Positions 1 through 8,656 of a stretch of 64,000 bases of DNA are shown here, in pieces (the stretch's first letter is position 1; each line of letters begins with the position of its first letter). The notes below the pieces were generated by a model, which was not told where the DNA came from, ran no database searches, and was given only the letters and a program-made list of their open reading frames with translations. Source of the stretch: Enhygromyxa salina (GTDB taxonomy: Bacteria > Myxococcota_A > Polyangia > Nannocystales > Nannocystaceae). The position numbers and the translations under genes are program-made. The DNA lies in contig NZ_PVNL01000121.1 of assembly GCF_002994635.1 (NCBI RefSeq), positions 43,033 to 107,032 on the forward strand, written 5' to 3'.

Positions 1-3000
1 AGGTCGACTTTCGTAGCGATCTGTACTCGCTCGGGGCCACGTTCTACGAGCTGCTGACCGGGCGTCGGCCGTTCGAGGCGAACGAGCCGCTCGAGCTGAT
101 TCACGCCCACCTGGCGCGGCGACCGACGCCACCCGACGAGCTCAACTCGAGCCTGCCCGCGCAGCTGTCGGCGATCGTCATGAAGCTGCTCGAGAAGGCG
201 CCCGAGCACCGCTACCAGTCGGCGGGGGGGCTGCACGCGGATCTCGAGCGCTGCGCTCAGGCCCTGGCCACGGGCGACGCCCAGTCGCGCTTCGAGCTGG
301 GCGGTCACGATCACCCCAGCACCTTGCAGCTGCCGCATCAGCTCTACGGACGCACGCGCGAGCGCGACACGATCGAGCGGGCGCTCGCGGCGGTCAGCGA
401 GAGCAGTCAGCGGCGGATGGTGTTGATCAGCGGCGCGCCGGGTCTGGGCAAGACGGCCTTGCTGCGCACGATCGACACCCGCGTGGACGCCAGCGGCGGG
501 CACATGGCGTTCGGAAAATTCGAGCACCACCAGGTCGACGTGCCGTACCGCGGCTTCATCAGCGCGTTCACGAGCTTGATCGAGCAGGTGCTGACGCGCA
601 GCGACGAGCAGCTCGGGCGCTGGCGAAGAACGCTCAAGCAGGCGCTCGGGCCGATCGCGGGCGTGGTCGCAGCGATGGTCCCGGAGCTCGCGCTGGTCCT
701 GGGTGAGCTGCCGCCAGTGCCCACGCTCGAGCTCGGCGAGTCACGCAACCGCCTGCACGTCGCGCTGACCCGGTTCGTCTCGGGCTTCGCACGCGAGGGG
801 CCGCTGGTGCTGGTGCTCGACGATCTGCAGTGGGCCGACCCGGCCAGCCTCGAGCTCCTGCGCGTGCTCTGGAGCGAGGGCGGCGAGAGCCCGGTGCTGT
901 TCGTCGGCGCCTATCGCAGCGGCGAGGTCGATGACGAGCACCCGCTGCGACGCTTGCTCGACTCGGTCGAGACCACGCAGGTGGGCGCTGTCCACGACCC
1001 ACGCGTCTCGCGGATCGAGCTGCAGCCGCTGGGCCGCGAGGATCTCGAGCAGCTGCTCGCCGACGTGCTCGGTCGTCCCCGGGTCGAGATGGCTGCGCTC
1101 GCGCAGCTGGTCGCGCGCAAGACCGCCAGCAACCCGCTGTTCATCCGCCAGTTCTTGCTGCACATCGAGCAGCTGCAGCTGCTGCGCCCCACCAGCGCCG
1201 GGTGGCAGTGGGACCCGGACGAGATCGCCGCCGCTGGGATCCCCGACGACGTCGTCGAGGTCATGCGTGCGCGGCTCGATCGCCTGCACCCCGACTCGCG
1301 CGAGCTGCTGGCGCTGGCGGCCTGCGTGGGCTCGCGCTTCGACGTCGCGCTGCTCGAGGCGCTCGGCGATCCCCGGCGCTCGGTCGTGCTCGGGGCGCTG
1401 CACGATCTCGAGCAGCAGGGCCTGGTCAGCCCGTCTGGGTCCGACTACGTGTTCAGCCACGAGCGGATCCGTGCGGTCGCGCGGGACCGAATCGAGCCCG
1501 AGACCCGGCGCTCGTTGGACTGGGAGATCGGCGACTACTTGCTCGCGCGCTACAGCCGAGGGGGAGGGGAGGACGGGCTCGGCGAGCGGGTGTTCGAGGT
1601 CGTCGACCACCTCGACGCCGGGCTGCCGATCGAGCGGATGCCCGAGCCGCGTCGGCAGCTGCTGGTCCGGCTCAACCTGCAGGCCGGGCAGCGTGCGCTC
1701 GACTCGGCGGCATGGGCGGCCGCGCGCGCCTACTTCGACCTTGGCGTCGAGCTGCTCGCGGGTGACCTCGAGCGATCAGCGCGGGCGTCGGGCCCAGCTC
1801 GCGATCAGGCGTTCGCCGCCGCGTTTGGTCAGGCCCAGGCGATGGCGGTTGGTGGTCACACGGATCAGGCCGAGGCGGCGTTCGAGCGGCTGCTCGGGTG
1901 GGAGCTGACGATCGTCGAGCGCGCCCGCGTGCTCGGGCGCCAGGTCCGGATCCTCGAGCTGCGCGAGCGCCCGGCCGAGGCCCTGGCGCAGGCGCTGTCG
2001 GGGCTCGCGGCGCTGGGCTGCAAGCTCCCGCGCGCGTCCTCGAAGCCGCAGATGATCCTCGCGATCATCCGCGCGACGCGATCGGTCAAGGGCGCCACTC
2101 GCAAGCGCTTCCGCGACATGCCCGTCGCGACCGACGAGCGCGAAATTGCGATCATGCACCTGCTGGCCGCGGCGATCGGTCCCGCGTGGCTCGCCGGGCA
2201 AGAGCTGTGGGTGATCATCGTCTGCACGCATCTGCAGACCTTGATGCGGGCTGGCTACCATCCAACCGCCGGCTCGGCGCTCGGTAGCTTTGCGATGCTC
2301 CTGATGAGCATGGGCAAGGCCGACGAGGCCCGCGAGATGGTCGACAGCGCGGTCGAGCTCGCGACCGCGCGCGAGAGCACGCCCGCGGCGCGAGTCTCGG
2401 CCCGCTCGAACTCGCTGGTCATGGTCGGGCCGCAGTGTCGGGCGTTCCGTGAGGTCGCCGAGCCAATGGAGGCCGCCCACGCCGAGGCGATCGAGGTCGG
2501 CGAGCGCTACGTCGCCGGGTTGATCGGCTCCGTCGGGCTCGTCAACCACCTCGAGGCCGGCACCCACCTGCGTGAGATCCTCGAGATCGACGCGCGGGTG
2601 CGCAGCGTCGACGAGAGCTTTGGTGGCCGCGAGCTGCAGATCCTCGCCGAGATGTTTCGCCGGCTGCTGGGGTGCATGATCGGGACCGAGGGCGCGAGCC
2701 TGATGCGGCTCGACGACGTCGCCAGCGACGAGATCAGCCCGCTGACTCGCTACGTGATCATCACGTCGGAGGTCTGGGGGCGGATGCTGCTCGGTGACGC
2801 CGAGCAGGCGTGGACGCTCGCCCAGCAGGTGCTCCACGACTACGAGCGCGTGCTGCTCGGGAGCATCGTGGTCCCGCGGTTTGCGATGCTCGCCGCCCTG
2901 CTCGCGGCCCGGCGCTGCTCGGCCGCTGGCGCCAGTGAGCGGCGCAGGCTGGTCGCGGGGATCCGCAAGCGGCTGCGAACGATCCGGCGGTTCGCGAGGC

Positions 3001-5006
3001 TGTGCCCCGAGAATTACCAGGCGATGGCGGATATCGTCGCGGGTGAGCTGGCCTCGCTGCGCGGGCAAGCCGACGCCGCGCTGCGGATGTTCGAGCGGGC
3101 CCACGCCGCCGCGCTCGAGTCCGGGGCGCACTACGTGGCCGCGCTCGCCAGCGTGAGCCTGGCGACCTGGGCCAAGCAGCGGGGCCTGGCCTCGACCGAG
3201 CTTGGGGCCCAACGCAGCGCCCGCGAGGCCTACGAGCGAATGGGCGCGCGGGCGCTGGTCGAGCAGCTCGACCGCGAGCACGGCCGGCTCGCGTCGCACG
3301 AGCTGCCGCCGCTCGAGCGCTCGAGCATGACCCAGACCACCATGTTTCGCGGGGCGATCACGACCGACGGCTCGGGCCAGTCGCTCGACGTCGCGACCGT
3401 GCTCGCGACCATGCAGGTCATGCAGGCGATCAGCGAGGACCTCGAGCTCGGGCAGGTGATCACCCGGGTGCTCGCCAGCGCGATCGAGCACGCTGGCGCC
3501 GACCGAGGCGTGCTGATGCTCGATCGCGGCGGCGAGTTTGCGATGGTCGCCGAGGGCGAAGGTCGGGAGACCGCCGAGTTCATGGCCAACCCCGTGCCGC
3601 TGCGCGACGCTCGTGATCGGCTGGCGACCTCGGTCGTGCTCTACGTGGTCCGCACGGGCGGCTCCGTCGTGGTCGACGACATCGCCGCCGACTCGCGGTT
3701 CTCGAGCGATCCCTACGTGGTCAGCTCGGGCGTGCGGTCGCTGCTGTGCATGCCGATCCTCAAGCAGACCAAGCGGATCGGCGCGCTGATGCTCGAGAAT
3801 CGCCTCGCCGCCGGGGCGTTCACGGGTGAGCGGCTCGAGATCCTGCGGATCCTGCTGGCCCAAGCCGCGAGCGCGCTCGACAACTCGCGCCTGTACGCGG
3901 CCCTGGCTCGAAGTGAGGCGCAGTGGCGCTCGCTGGTCGACGGGGTCCCTGACGTGATCGCGCTCATGGACGCGCACGGGCAGCTCGAGTTCGTCAACCA
4001 CCTCTCGCCCTACGACGCGGATCCCAGCCAGCTGATCGGGCGCAGCGCGGACGCGTACCTCGATCCTGCCTCGAAGCTGGCGTGGCGAGACGCGTTCGAC
4101 AGCGTCGTCGCGGGCCGAGCCCCGCGCGAGGTCGAGCTGTGCGTGGCCCCCGAGGGGCACCCGCGGCGCCACTACATGACCCGGATCGTGAGCGTGGGGA
4201 CCGGCGTCGGCGCGGGGGCCCAGACCAAGTACCTGACGATCTCGACCGACATCAGCGAGCGCAAGGGGCTCGAGGCCCAGCTGCGTCAGCAGCAGCGGCT
4301 CGACTCGCTCGGGACCCTCGCCAGCGGCGTGGCCCACGAGATCAACAACCCGGTCCAGGGCATCCTCAACTACGCGGAGCTGATCTACGGCCGCGCGGAG
4401 GATCCCGCGACCGTGCGCGAGTTCTCGCGCGAGATCACCAACGAGTCCGAGCGGGTCGCCACGATCGTGCGCAACCTGCTGGCGTTCTCTCGGCAAGAGC
4501 GCGAGCAGCAGCGCGAGGACGTCAGCGTCAGCCAGCTCGTGGAGGCCACGCTCTCGCTGATCCAGGCCGTGATCCGCAAGGACTACGTTCGCGTGGCCCT
4601 CGAGCTGCCGGACGAGCTGCCGCTGGTCTCGTGTCGCGCGCAGCAGATCCAGCAGATCATCATGAACCTGGTGACCAACGCCCGCGACGCCCTCAACGAT
4701 CGCTACTCGGGCTTTCACGACGACAAGGTCGTGGAGATCAGCGCGCGCGGGTTCGACCGCGACGGCCGATCGTGGCTTCGACTCACGATCGCCGATCGCG
4801 GCACCGGGATCCCCGAAGACGTGTGCGCGCGCATCTTCGATCCCTTCTTCACCACCAAGGGCCGGGACCAGGGCACCGGTCTGGGCCTGGCCGTGAGCCA
4901 CGGGATCGCGCTCGAGCACGGCGGGGATCTGCGGGTCGAGAGCGAGGTCGGCGTCGGTACCCGCTTTCACCTCGAGCTGCCGATCGCGGCGGAGCTCGCG
5001 GGATGA
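1..5006 (+). CDS. Hybrid Ser/Thr kinase - AAA ATPase - GAF - PAS - histidine kinase (5' truncated by window)
   Basis: The frame is open from base 3, so the true start lies upstream; the first in-frame ATG at 180 is internal. Bases 3-250 encode the C-lobe of a Hanks-type kinase (DLYSLGATFYELLTG, then an HRYQSA end). A signalling ATPase module follows, with Walker A GAPGLGKT near 433-456 and LVLDDLQWAD near 815. A long helical, TPR-like region runs to about 3300. Then come GAF (about 3390-3900), PAS (3905-4260), HisKA with GVAHEINNP (His codon near 4335), and HATPase_c with NLVTNARDAL, DRGTGIPE and GTGLGLAVS. This matches the very large multi-sensor kinases common in myxobacteria, which join Ser/Thr and His phosphorylation in one cytosolic protein. 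The signal sensed is unknown. The downstream desaturase is 145 bases away with no visible coupling. Confidence 0.93.
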   Translation, partial: VDFRSDLYSLGATFYELLTGRRPFEANEPLELIHAHLARRPTPPDELNSSLPAQLSAIVMKLLEKAPEHRYQSAGGLHADLERCAQALATGDAQSRFELGGHDHPSTLQLPHQLYGRTRERDTIERALAAVSESSQRRMVLISGAPGLGKTALLRTIDTRVDASGGHMAFGKFEHHQVDVPYRGFISAFTSLIEQVLTRSDEQLGRWRRTLKQALGPIAGVVAAMVPELALVLGELPPVPTLELGESRNRLHVALTRFVSGFAREGPLVLVLDDLQWADPASLELLRVLWSEGGESPVLFVGAYRSGEVDDEHPLRRLLDSVETTQVGAVHDPRVSRIELQPLGREDLEQLLADVLGRPRVEMAALAQLVARKTASNPLFIRQFLLHIEQLQLLRPTSAGWQWDPDEIAAAGIPDDVVEVMRARLDRLHPDSRELLALAACVGSRFDVALLEALGDPRRSVVLGALHDLEQQGLVSPSGSDYVFSHERIRAVARDRIEPETRRSLDWEIGDYLLARYSRGGGEDGLGERVFEVVDHLDAGLPIERMPEPRRQLLVRLNLQAGQRALDSAAWAAARAYFDLGVELLAGDLERSARASGPARDQAFAAAFGQAQAMAVGGHTDQAEAAFERLLGWELTIVERARVLGRQVRILELRERPAEALAQALSGLAALGCKLPRASSKPQMILAIIRATRSVKGATRKRFRDMPVATDEREIAIMHLLAAAIGPAWLAGQELWVIIVCTHLQTLMRAGYHPTAGSALGSFAMLLMSMGKADEAREMVDSAVELATARESTPAARVSARSNSLVMVGPQCRAFREVAEPMEAAHAEAIEVGERYVAGLIGSVGLVNHLEAGTHLREILEIDARVRSVDESFGGRELQILAEMFRRLLGCMIGTEGASLMRLDDVASDEISPLTRYVIITSEVWGRMLLGDAEQAWTLAQQVLHDYERVLLGSIVVPRFAMLAALLAARRCSAAGASERRRLVAGIRKRLRTIRRFARLCPENYQAMADIVAGELASLRGQADAALRMFERAHAAALESGAHYVAALASVSLATWAKQRGLASTELGAQRSAREAYERMGARALVEQLDREHGRLASHELPPLERSSMTQTTMFRGAITTDGSGQSLDVATVLATMQVMQAISEDLELGQVITRVLASAIEHAGADRGVLMLDRGGEFAMVAEGEGRETAEFMANPVPLRDARDRLATSVVLYVVRTGGSVVVDDIAADSRFSSDPYVVSSGVRSLLCMPILKQTKRIGALMLENRLAAGAFTGERLEILRILLAQAASALDNSRLYAALARSEAQWRSLVDGVPDVIALMDAHGQLEFVNHLSPYDADPSQLIGRSADAYLDPASKLAWRDAFDSVVAGRAPREVELCVAPEGHPRRHYMTRIVSVGTGVGAGAQTKYLTISTDISERKGLEAQLRQQQRLDSLGTLASGVAHEINNPVQGILNYAELIYGRAEDPATVREFSREITNESERVATIVRNLLAFSRQEREQQREDVSVSQLVEATLSLIQAVIRKDYVRVALELPDELPLVSCRAQQIQQIIMNLVTNARDALNDRYSGFHDDKVVEISARGFDRDGRSWLRLTIADRGTGIPEDVCARIFDPFFTTKGRDQGTGLGLAVSHGIALEHGGDLRVESEVGVGTRFHLELPIAAELAG

Positions 5007-5035
5007 TCGGGGGTCCGGGCGTGCCCCATGATCCT

Positions 5036-5053
5036 GAGAGTACGCACACTCTC
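5036..5053. terminator. Inverted repeat downstream of the giant kinase, possible terminator
   Basis: A perfect 6-bp inverted repeat (GAGAGT, six-base loop, ACTCTC) starts 30 bases after the kinase stop. It has no T-run, so it may be only a transcript-end hairpin. Seen in sequence; the function is inferred. Confidence 0.3.
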
Positions 5054-5150
5054 GAGCAAACTCCGACCAGCGCGGCGCGAACGGGTGCTAGCACGGCTGC
5101 CGGGTTGGCCGTGACCTGACCGGGGCGCGTTTGGTAGCTTCCGGTTGCCC

Positions 5151-6191
5151 ATGCCGGATCCAGGCCCGCCCACGCTAAACGAGCGCCCGCCCCCGTGGGA
5201 TCGCGCCGCGCTAAAAATGATCAACGACCCGCGGGACCTGGGCTTCGTCCACCTGATGGTCGCGTGCATCGTCACGGCCCTGCTCGGGCTCTCGCTGTAT
5301 CCGCTCAGCCTCACGGTGCTGCAGGGCGACTGGTTTTGGGCCGCCGCGGTCGCGTACCTGTTGGTCTGGGCGCTGTGGACCCTGGACCGGTTCATCTTGA
5401 TGCTGCACTGCACCTCGCACCGGATCTTGTTTCGGCGCAAGTACGGGTGGCTCAACAACGTGATCCCGCTGGTGCTCGGGCCGTTCTTTGGCGAGACGCC
5501 CCAGACCTATTTTTGCCACCACATGGGCATGCACCACCCGGAGAACAACCTGCCCGACGACCTCAGCTCCACGATGCGGTTTCAGCGGGACAGCTTTGGG
5601 CACTGGCTGCGCTACTTTCTCCGGTTCTTCTTCCTGATCATCTTCGAGCTGTCGATCTACTTCGTGCGCCGGGGCCAGGCCAAGATGGCCTACAAGGCCG
5701 TGGGCGGCGAGCTGGTGTTCTGGTCGATCGTCACCTTGCTCGCGGTGTTCGTCGACTGGCGGGCGACCCTGGTCGTGTTCGCGTTCCCGGTCCTGATGGT
5801 CCGGGTGCTCATGATGGCCGGCAATTGGGCGCAGCACGCGTTCGTGGACGCCGCGCACCCCGAAGATCCGTACCGCAACTCGATCACCTGCATCGACTCG
5901 CGCTACAACCGACGCTGCTTCAACGACGGCTACCACATCTACCACCACGTCAAGGCGCGCTGTCACTGGAGCGACTACCCCGGCGAGTTTCAGACCAACA
6001 AGTCAGTCTACGGCGAGCACGACGCGATCGTGTTCCGCGGGCTGGACTTCTTCTTGGTCTGGGCGCTGCTGATGGTCGGCGCCTACCGGACCCTGGCCAA
6101 GGCCATGGTCGAGCTCCCGGGCGCGCCCGAGCGCAACATCGAAGAGCGGATCGAGTTCATGCGCACACGCCTTCGCCCAATCCGGGCCTGA
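5151..6191 (+). CDS. Membrane fatty-acid desaturase family protein
   Basis: A 346-residue integral membrane protein with the three histidine clusters of the desaturase/hydroxylase superfamily: HCTSH near residue 86, HHMGMHH near 123, and YHIYHH followed by CHW near 261. These would bind a diiron centre that uses O2. Several hydrophobic segments separate the clusters (about residues 33-80, 165-185, 205-235, 290-310). ATG at 5151 is chosen over an in-frame TTG at 5145. The substrate cannot be read from sequence; a membrane fatty acyl chain is likely. A strong hairpin follows 14 bases after the stop, so it is probably a single-gene unit. Other lipid-tailoring enzymes in the window (28868 and 23274) make a role in membrane lipid modification plausible. 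Confidence 0.85.
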   Translation: MPDPGPPTLNERPPPWDRAALKMINDPRDLGFVHLMVACIVTALLGLSLYPLSLTVLQGDWFWAAAVAYLLVWALWTLDRFILMLHCTSHRILFRRKYGWLNNVIPLVLGPFFGETPQTYFCHHMGMHHPENNLPDDLSSTMRFQRDSFGHWLRYFLRFFFLIIFELSIYFVRRGQAKMAYKAVGGELVFWSIVTLLAVFVDWRATLVVFAFPVLMVRVLMMAGNWAQHAFVDAAHPEDPYRNSITCIDSRYNRRCFNDGYHIYHHVKARCHWSDYPGEFQTNKSVYGEHDAIVFRGLDFFLVWALLMVGAYRTLAKAMVELPGAPERNIEERIEFMRTRLRPIRA

Positions 6192-6205
6192 GGGGTGTAA
6201 CAGCT

Positions 6206-6225
6206 CGGGTCAGGCTTCTGACCCG
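6206..6225. terminator. Strong hairpin after the desaturase, also a dispersed palindromic element
   Basis: A perfect 8-bp stem (CGGGTCAG / CTGACCCG) closes a GCTT tetraloop 14 bases after the desaturase stop. It lacks a T-run. A related hairpin with a compensatory stem change sits at 20471-20490, so this may be a dispersed REP-like palindrome that also ends transcripts. Confidence 0.5.
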
Positions 6226-6281
6226 CCTGCAGGCGCCAATGGTAGACCGGTTCACCGTGGGCAGCGGGCTGTTGTCAGCTC

Positions 6282-7361
6282 TCAGTGCGGCGTTGAGAGG
6301 GCGCGCATGCAGTACTCGAGGCCGTCGCGGAGGGTCGCGAGGGTCACGACCGCGCCGAAGTTGGTCTCGATCGCGACCATGGTCTGGGCGACGGCGGGCT
6401 GGGTGCCTGTGATCACGCAGGTCGCCCCGAGCAGCGAGACCGTGCGGGTGACCCGGATCAGGTGATTGGCGGTGTTGGTGTCGATCACCTCGACGCCGGT
6501 GATGTCGAGGATCGCGAACCGGGCCTGGGTCCGCTGGATCTCCGAGAGCAGGCGCTGGGTCAGGGCCTCGGCCCGCTCGCCCGTGAGGCTGCCGAGGATC
6601 GGCAGGGTCAAGACCCGATCCCAGATCTGCATGATCGGGGTCGTCAGGGCGTCGATGTCGCGCCGCTGGGACTCGATCATCTCGAGCCGCCTGGTCGCCT
6701 CTCGCTCGGCGCGCTGGCGCTCGCTGACCTCTCGCTGCAGCTGTTGCAGCGCGACCGCGAGATCGGCCCGGGTCGCCTTGTCGCCGGACAACAGGGCCTC
6801 GAGCTCGCGCTCGATCGTGTTCGTCGACGGCCGCACCTCGAACTCATCGCAGGGCTCGCCGCGGGCCTGCATGCGCGTCTGCGTCGCCCAACAGTTCGTG
6901 CCAAACAGCTTGGTGCACAGCCCGGCGAACTTGCCAGCCATGAAGGTGGAGCCCCACTCGCAACCGAGCGCGGTCTGATACAGCGCCTCCCAGCCGTTGG
7001 TCACGCGAAACCGGGCGACCTGGGCCTCGCGGTCGATCGAGATCAGGCTCCAGCGGCCCCAGCCGCAGGTGTTGGCCAGGATCCCGAGCTGGTCGAGCCC
7101 CTCTTCAAACGTGTCGAAGCGCGAGAGGTAGCCCCAGTCCCCGTCGACGCTGTCGCGGCCGCCGGACTGCATGGCGACGTTGAAGCGATCGGTGCCGACC
7201 ATGTGCTGCATGCCCTTCATCAGGCCCGCGAGCGAGGACTCGATCCACAGCGCCAGCGAGGGGGCGCCGCTGATCCGGAGCAAGCCCGCCTCTCGCTGCC
7301 ACAGGAATTCGTTACCATCGACTTTAATGCGCGGTTCGCTGTCAGCACTCGTGTCAGTCAT
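6282..7361 (-). CDS. V4R-like sensor domain plus RsbR-type STAS protein
   Basis: A 359-residue cytosolic regulator. Residues about 1-165 resemble the V4R/4-vinyl-reductase-like ligand-binding fold, with Cys residues in GWGR and CDEF contexts. About 180-225 is a charged coiled coil (QREVSERQRAEREATRRLE). About 240-345 is a STAS domain of the RsbR kind, starting PIMQIWDRVLTLPILGSL and containing LDITGVEVIDT with a phosphorylatable Ser/Thr position. In other bacteria RsbR-type STAS proteins form stressosomes and pass signals to a kinase or phosphatase partner. No RsbS or RsbT partner is adjacent here. The gene stands alone between a convergent desaturase and a codirectional unknown gene. The STAS call is firm; the sensor call is moderate. 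Confidence 0.82.
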   Translation of the reverse strand: MTDTSADSEPRIKVDGNEFLWQREAGLLRISGAPSLALWIESSLAGLMKGMQHMVGTDRFNVAMQSGGRDSVDGDWGYLSRFDTFEEGLDQLGILANTCGWGRWSLISIDREAQVARFRVTNGWEALYQTALGCEWGSTFMAGKFAGLCTKLFGTNCWATQTRMQARGEPCDEFEVRPSTNTIERELEALLSGDKATRADLAVALQQLQREVSERQRAEREATRRLEMIESQRRDIDALTTPIMQIWDRVLTLPILGSLTGERAEALTQRLLSEIQRTQARFAILDITGVEVIDTNTANHLIRVTRTVSLLGATCVITGTQPAVAQTMVAIETNFGAVVTLATLRDGLEYCMRALSTPH

Positions 7362-7642
7362 CGCGGTCTCCCGAGTCGAGCGAGTCTCTCACTGCGGAGT
7401 TGGCGGCGCAATTTTAACTCGCAGCAGCGCGCGGTCTTGGACTGCGCGTACTCGCTCCGCGTAGAAACGGCCGCAGCTGGGCCTGCGCGCAATCGGGCGG
7501 GTCCATGATCTCGCGCAGTCGGGCGAAGTCAATCGATACACGCCAGAACGACGAATGCAGAGTATTCGGCACACGGTGGCATGATTTGGCCGCCACGAAT
7601 GACGACCTGAACACACGATTGGCACCTGGCGATGCGCGGGGT

Positions 7643-8461
7643 TCACAGCTGCCCGCGCGAGTGGGCCATGACGAGCAGGTAGGCCGCGAGATCGACCCCC
7701 GAGGCGTTCGAGCTGATCACGCTGCTGACCTTGGTGGCCTTGGAGCTCGCGCTGGTGGCCGCGGTGAACGTGGTCTTGCGCCTCGAGCTGCGGAGCTGGT
7801 CGTCGTAGTAGGCGCCAGGGAAGCTGCTGCGCAGCCGCGTCGTCAGGGCCGCGAAGCTCTCGTGACTGGAGTGGCCCATGGCCTCACCGAGCCCGGTGTA
7901 GCGCAGCTGGTGCTGGCAAAACAGCATGGGATCGCCCAACCGGGTGCCCGTGCGCCTGAACAGATAGATGCGCTCCTCGGACTCGGACGTGTTGCTGTGC
8001 GTGGTGCTGGTGCTGGTGCGGGTCATGACCATGCCGCCCGTGAGCACGGCCCGCGCGGCGCTGAAGCTCTTGCTGGTGCGCTCTTTGGTGGTCTGGTGAT
8101 CGGCCAGGACCATGGCGTGGATCAGCGCATAGACCTCGCTGGCGTGGATCGACGCGGGCGCGCTGGCGTGGTCTTGGGTGCGCAGGGTCTCGCCGTCAAA
8201 GCTGAAGTCGCGGGGCTGATGCATGGCCGCCGCGCTCGGGACCGTGTCTGCGTCGCAGCCGACCACCCCGTGGCCCCAGTCGCGCAGCCTGGTCAGCAGC
8301 TGTGACGCGCGCTCACGCTCGGGGATCCGGGCGACGATCACGGGCAGCGGGCCAGCGACCCGCGCCCGCAGATCGTAGGGAAACATGCCGAGCATGCTCG
8401 CGAGCTCCGGTAGCTGCTGGTCGAATCCAGCCCCCCAGCGGGTGATCGCGACGATGAACAT
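7643..8461 (-). CDS. Hypothetical protein
   Basis: I do not recognise this 272-residue protein. The start at 8461 (MFIVAITRW) is preferred over an upstream in-frame start at 8518 because that extension looks non-coding. The N-terminal 80 residues (PYDLRARVAGPLPVIVARI, then a segment on loops of the form RDWGHGVVGCD) may form a small alpha/beta domain. The C-terminal half is rich in Ser and Thr, and there is one hydrophobic stretch near the end (VDLAAYLLVMAH). It follows the NSS transporter genes on the same strand with a 75-base gap, so it could be co-transcribed. The 281 bases between it and the STAS gene (7362-7642) hold nothing I can support. Confidence 0.6.
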   Translation of the reverse strand: MFIVAITRWGAGFDQQLPELASMLGMFPYDLRARVAGPLPVIVARIPERERASQLLTRLRDWGHGVVGCDADTVPSAAAMHQPRDFSFDGETLRTQDHASAPASIHASEVYALIHAMVLADHQTTKERTSKSFSAARAVLTGGMVMTRTSTSTTHSNTSESEERIYLFRRTGTRLGDPMLFCQHQLRYTGLGEAMGHSSHESFAALTTRLRSSFPGAYYDDQLRSSRRKTTFTAATSASSKATKVSSVISSNASGVDLAAYLLVMAHSRGQL

Positions 8462-8536
8462 CAGCGGGCCTGCTCGATCACACGCACGACCATGTGCACA
8501 GGGTCCCACCTCGCCCACGCCTCCGCAAGCGAAGCT

Positions 8537-8656
8537 CTAGTCGTCGGGCGGCTCGGGTGGCTTGGGCGACGCCAGTACCTTGCGGTAGCACCACAGCGCC
8601 AGCCCCCACACGCAGGTCAGCGAGGTGATCATGAACACGATCCCGGTGGTGGTCAT
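8537..8656 (-). CDS. Small single-helix NSS-transporter partner (MetS-like), 39 aa
   Basis: A 39-residue reading frame below usual gene-caller length. It starts MTTTGIVFMITSLTCVWG, has one hydrophobic helix (about residues 5-23), then a basic turn (CYRKV) and a Pro/acidic tail ending PPEPPDD. The ATG overlaps the transporter stop by four bases (ATGA at 8653-8656), typical of translational coupling. MetS-type small membrane subunits accompany some NSS methionine/alanine importers and have this size, topology and position. The single helix and the coupling are seen directly; the functional pairing is by analogy. Confidence 0.8.
   Translation of the reverse strand: MTTTGIVFMITSLTCVWGLALWCYRKVLASPKPPEPPDD

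Noticed and set aside
1776..4970. A 1064-codon minus-strand open frame opposite the giant kinase
   Set aside because: It is a codon-bias shadow of a clear multi-domain protein; its own translation has no domain pattern and is Arg/Asp/Leu-rich in a repetitive way.
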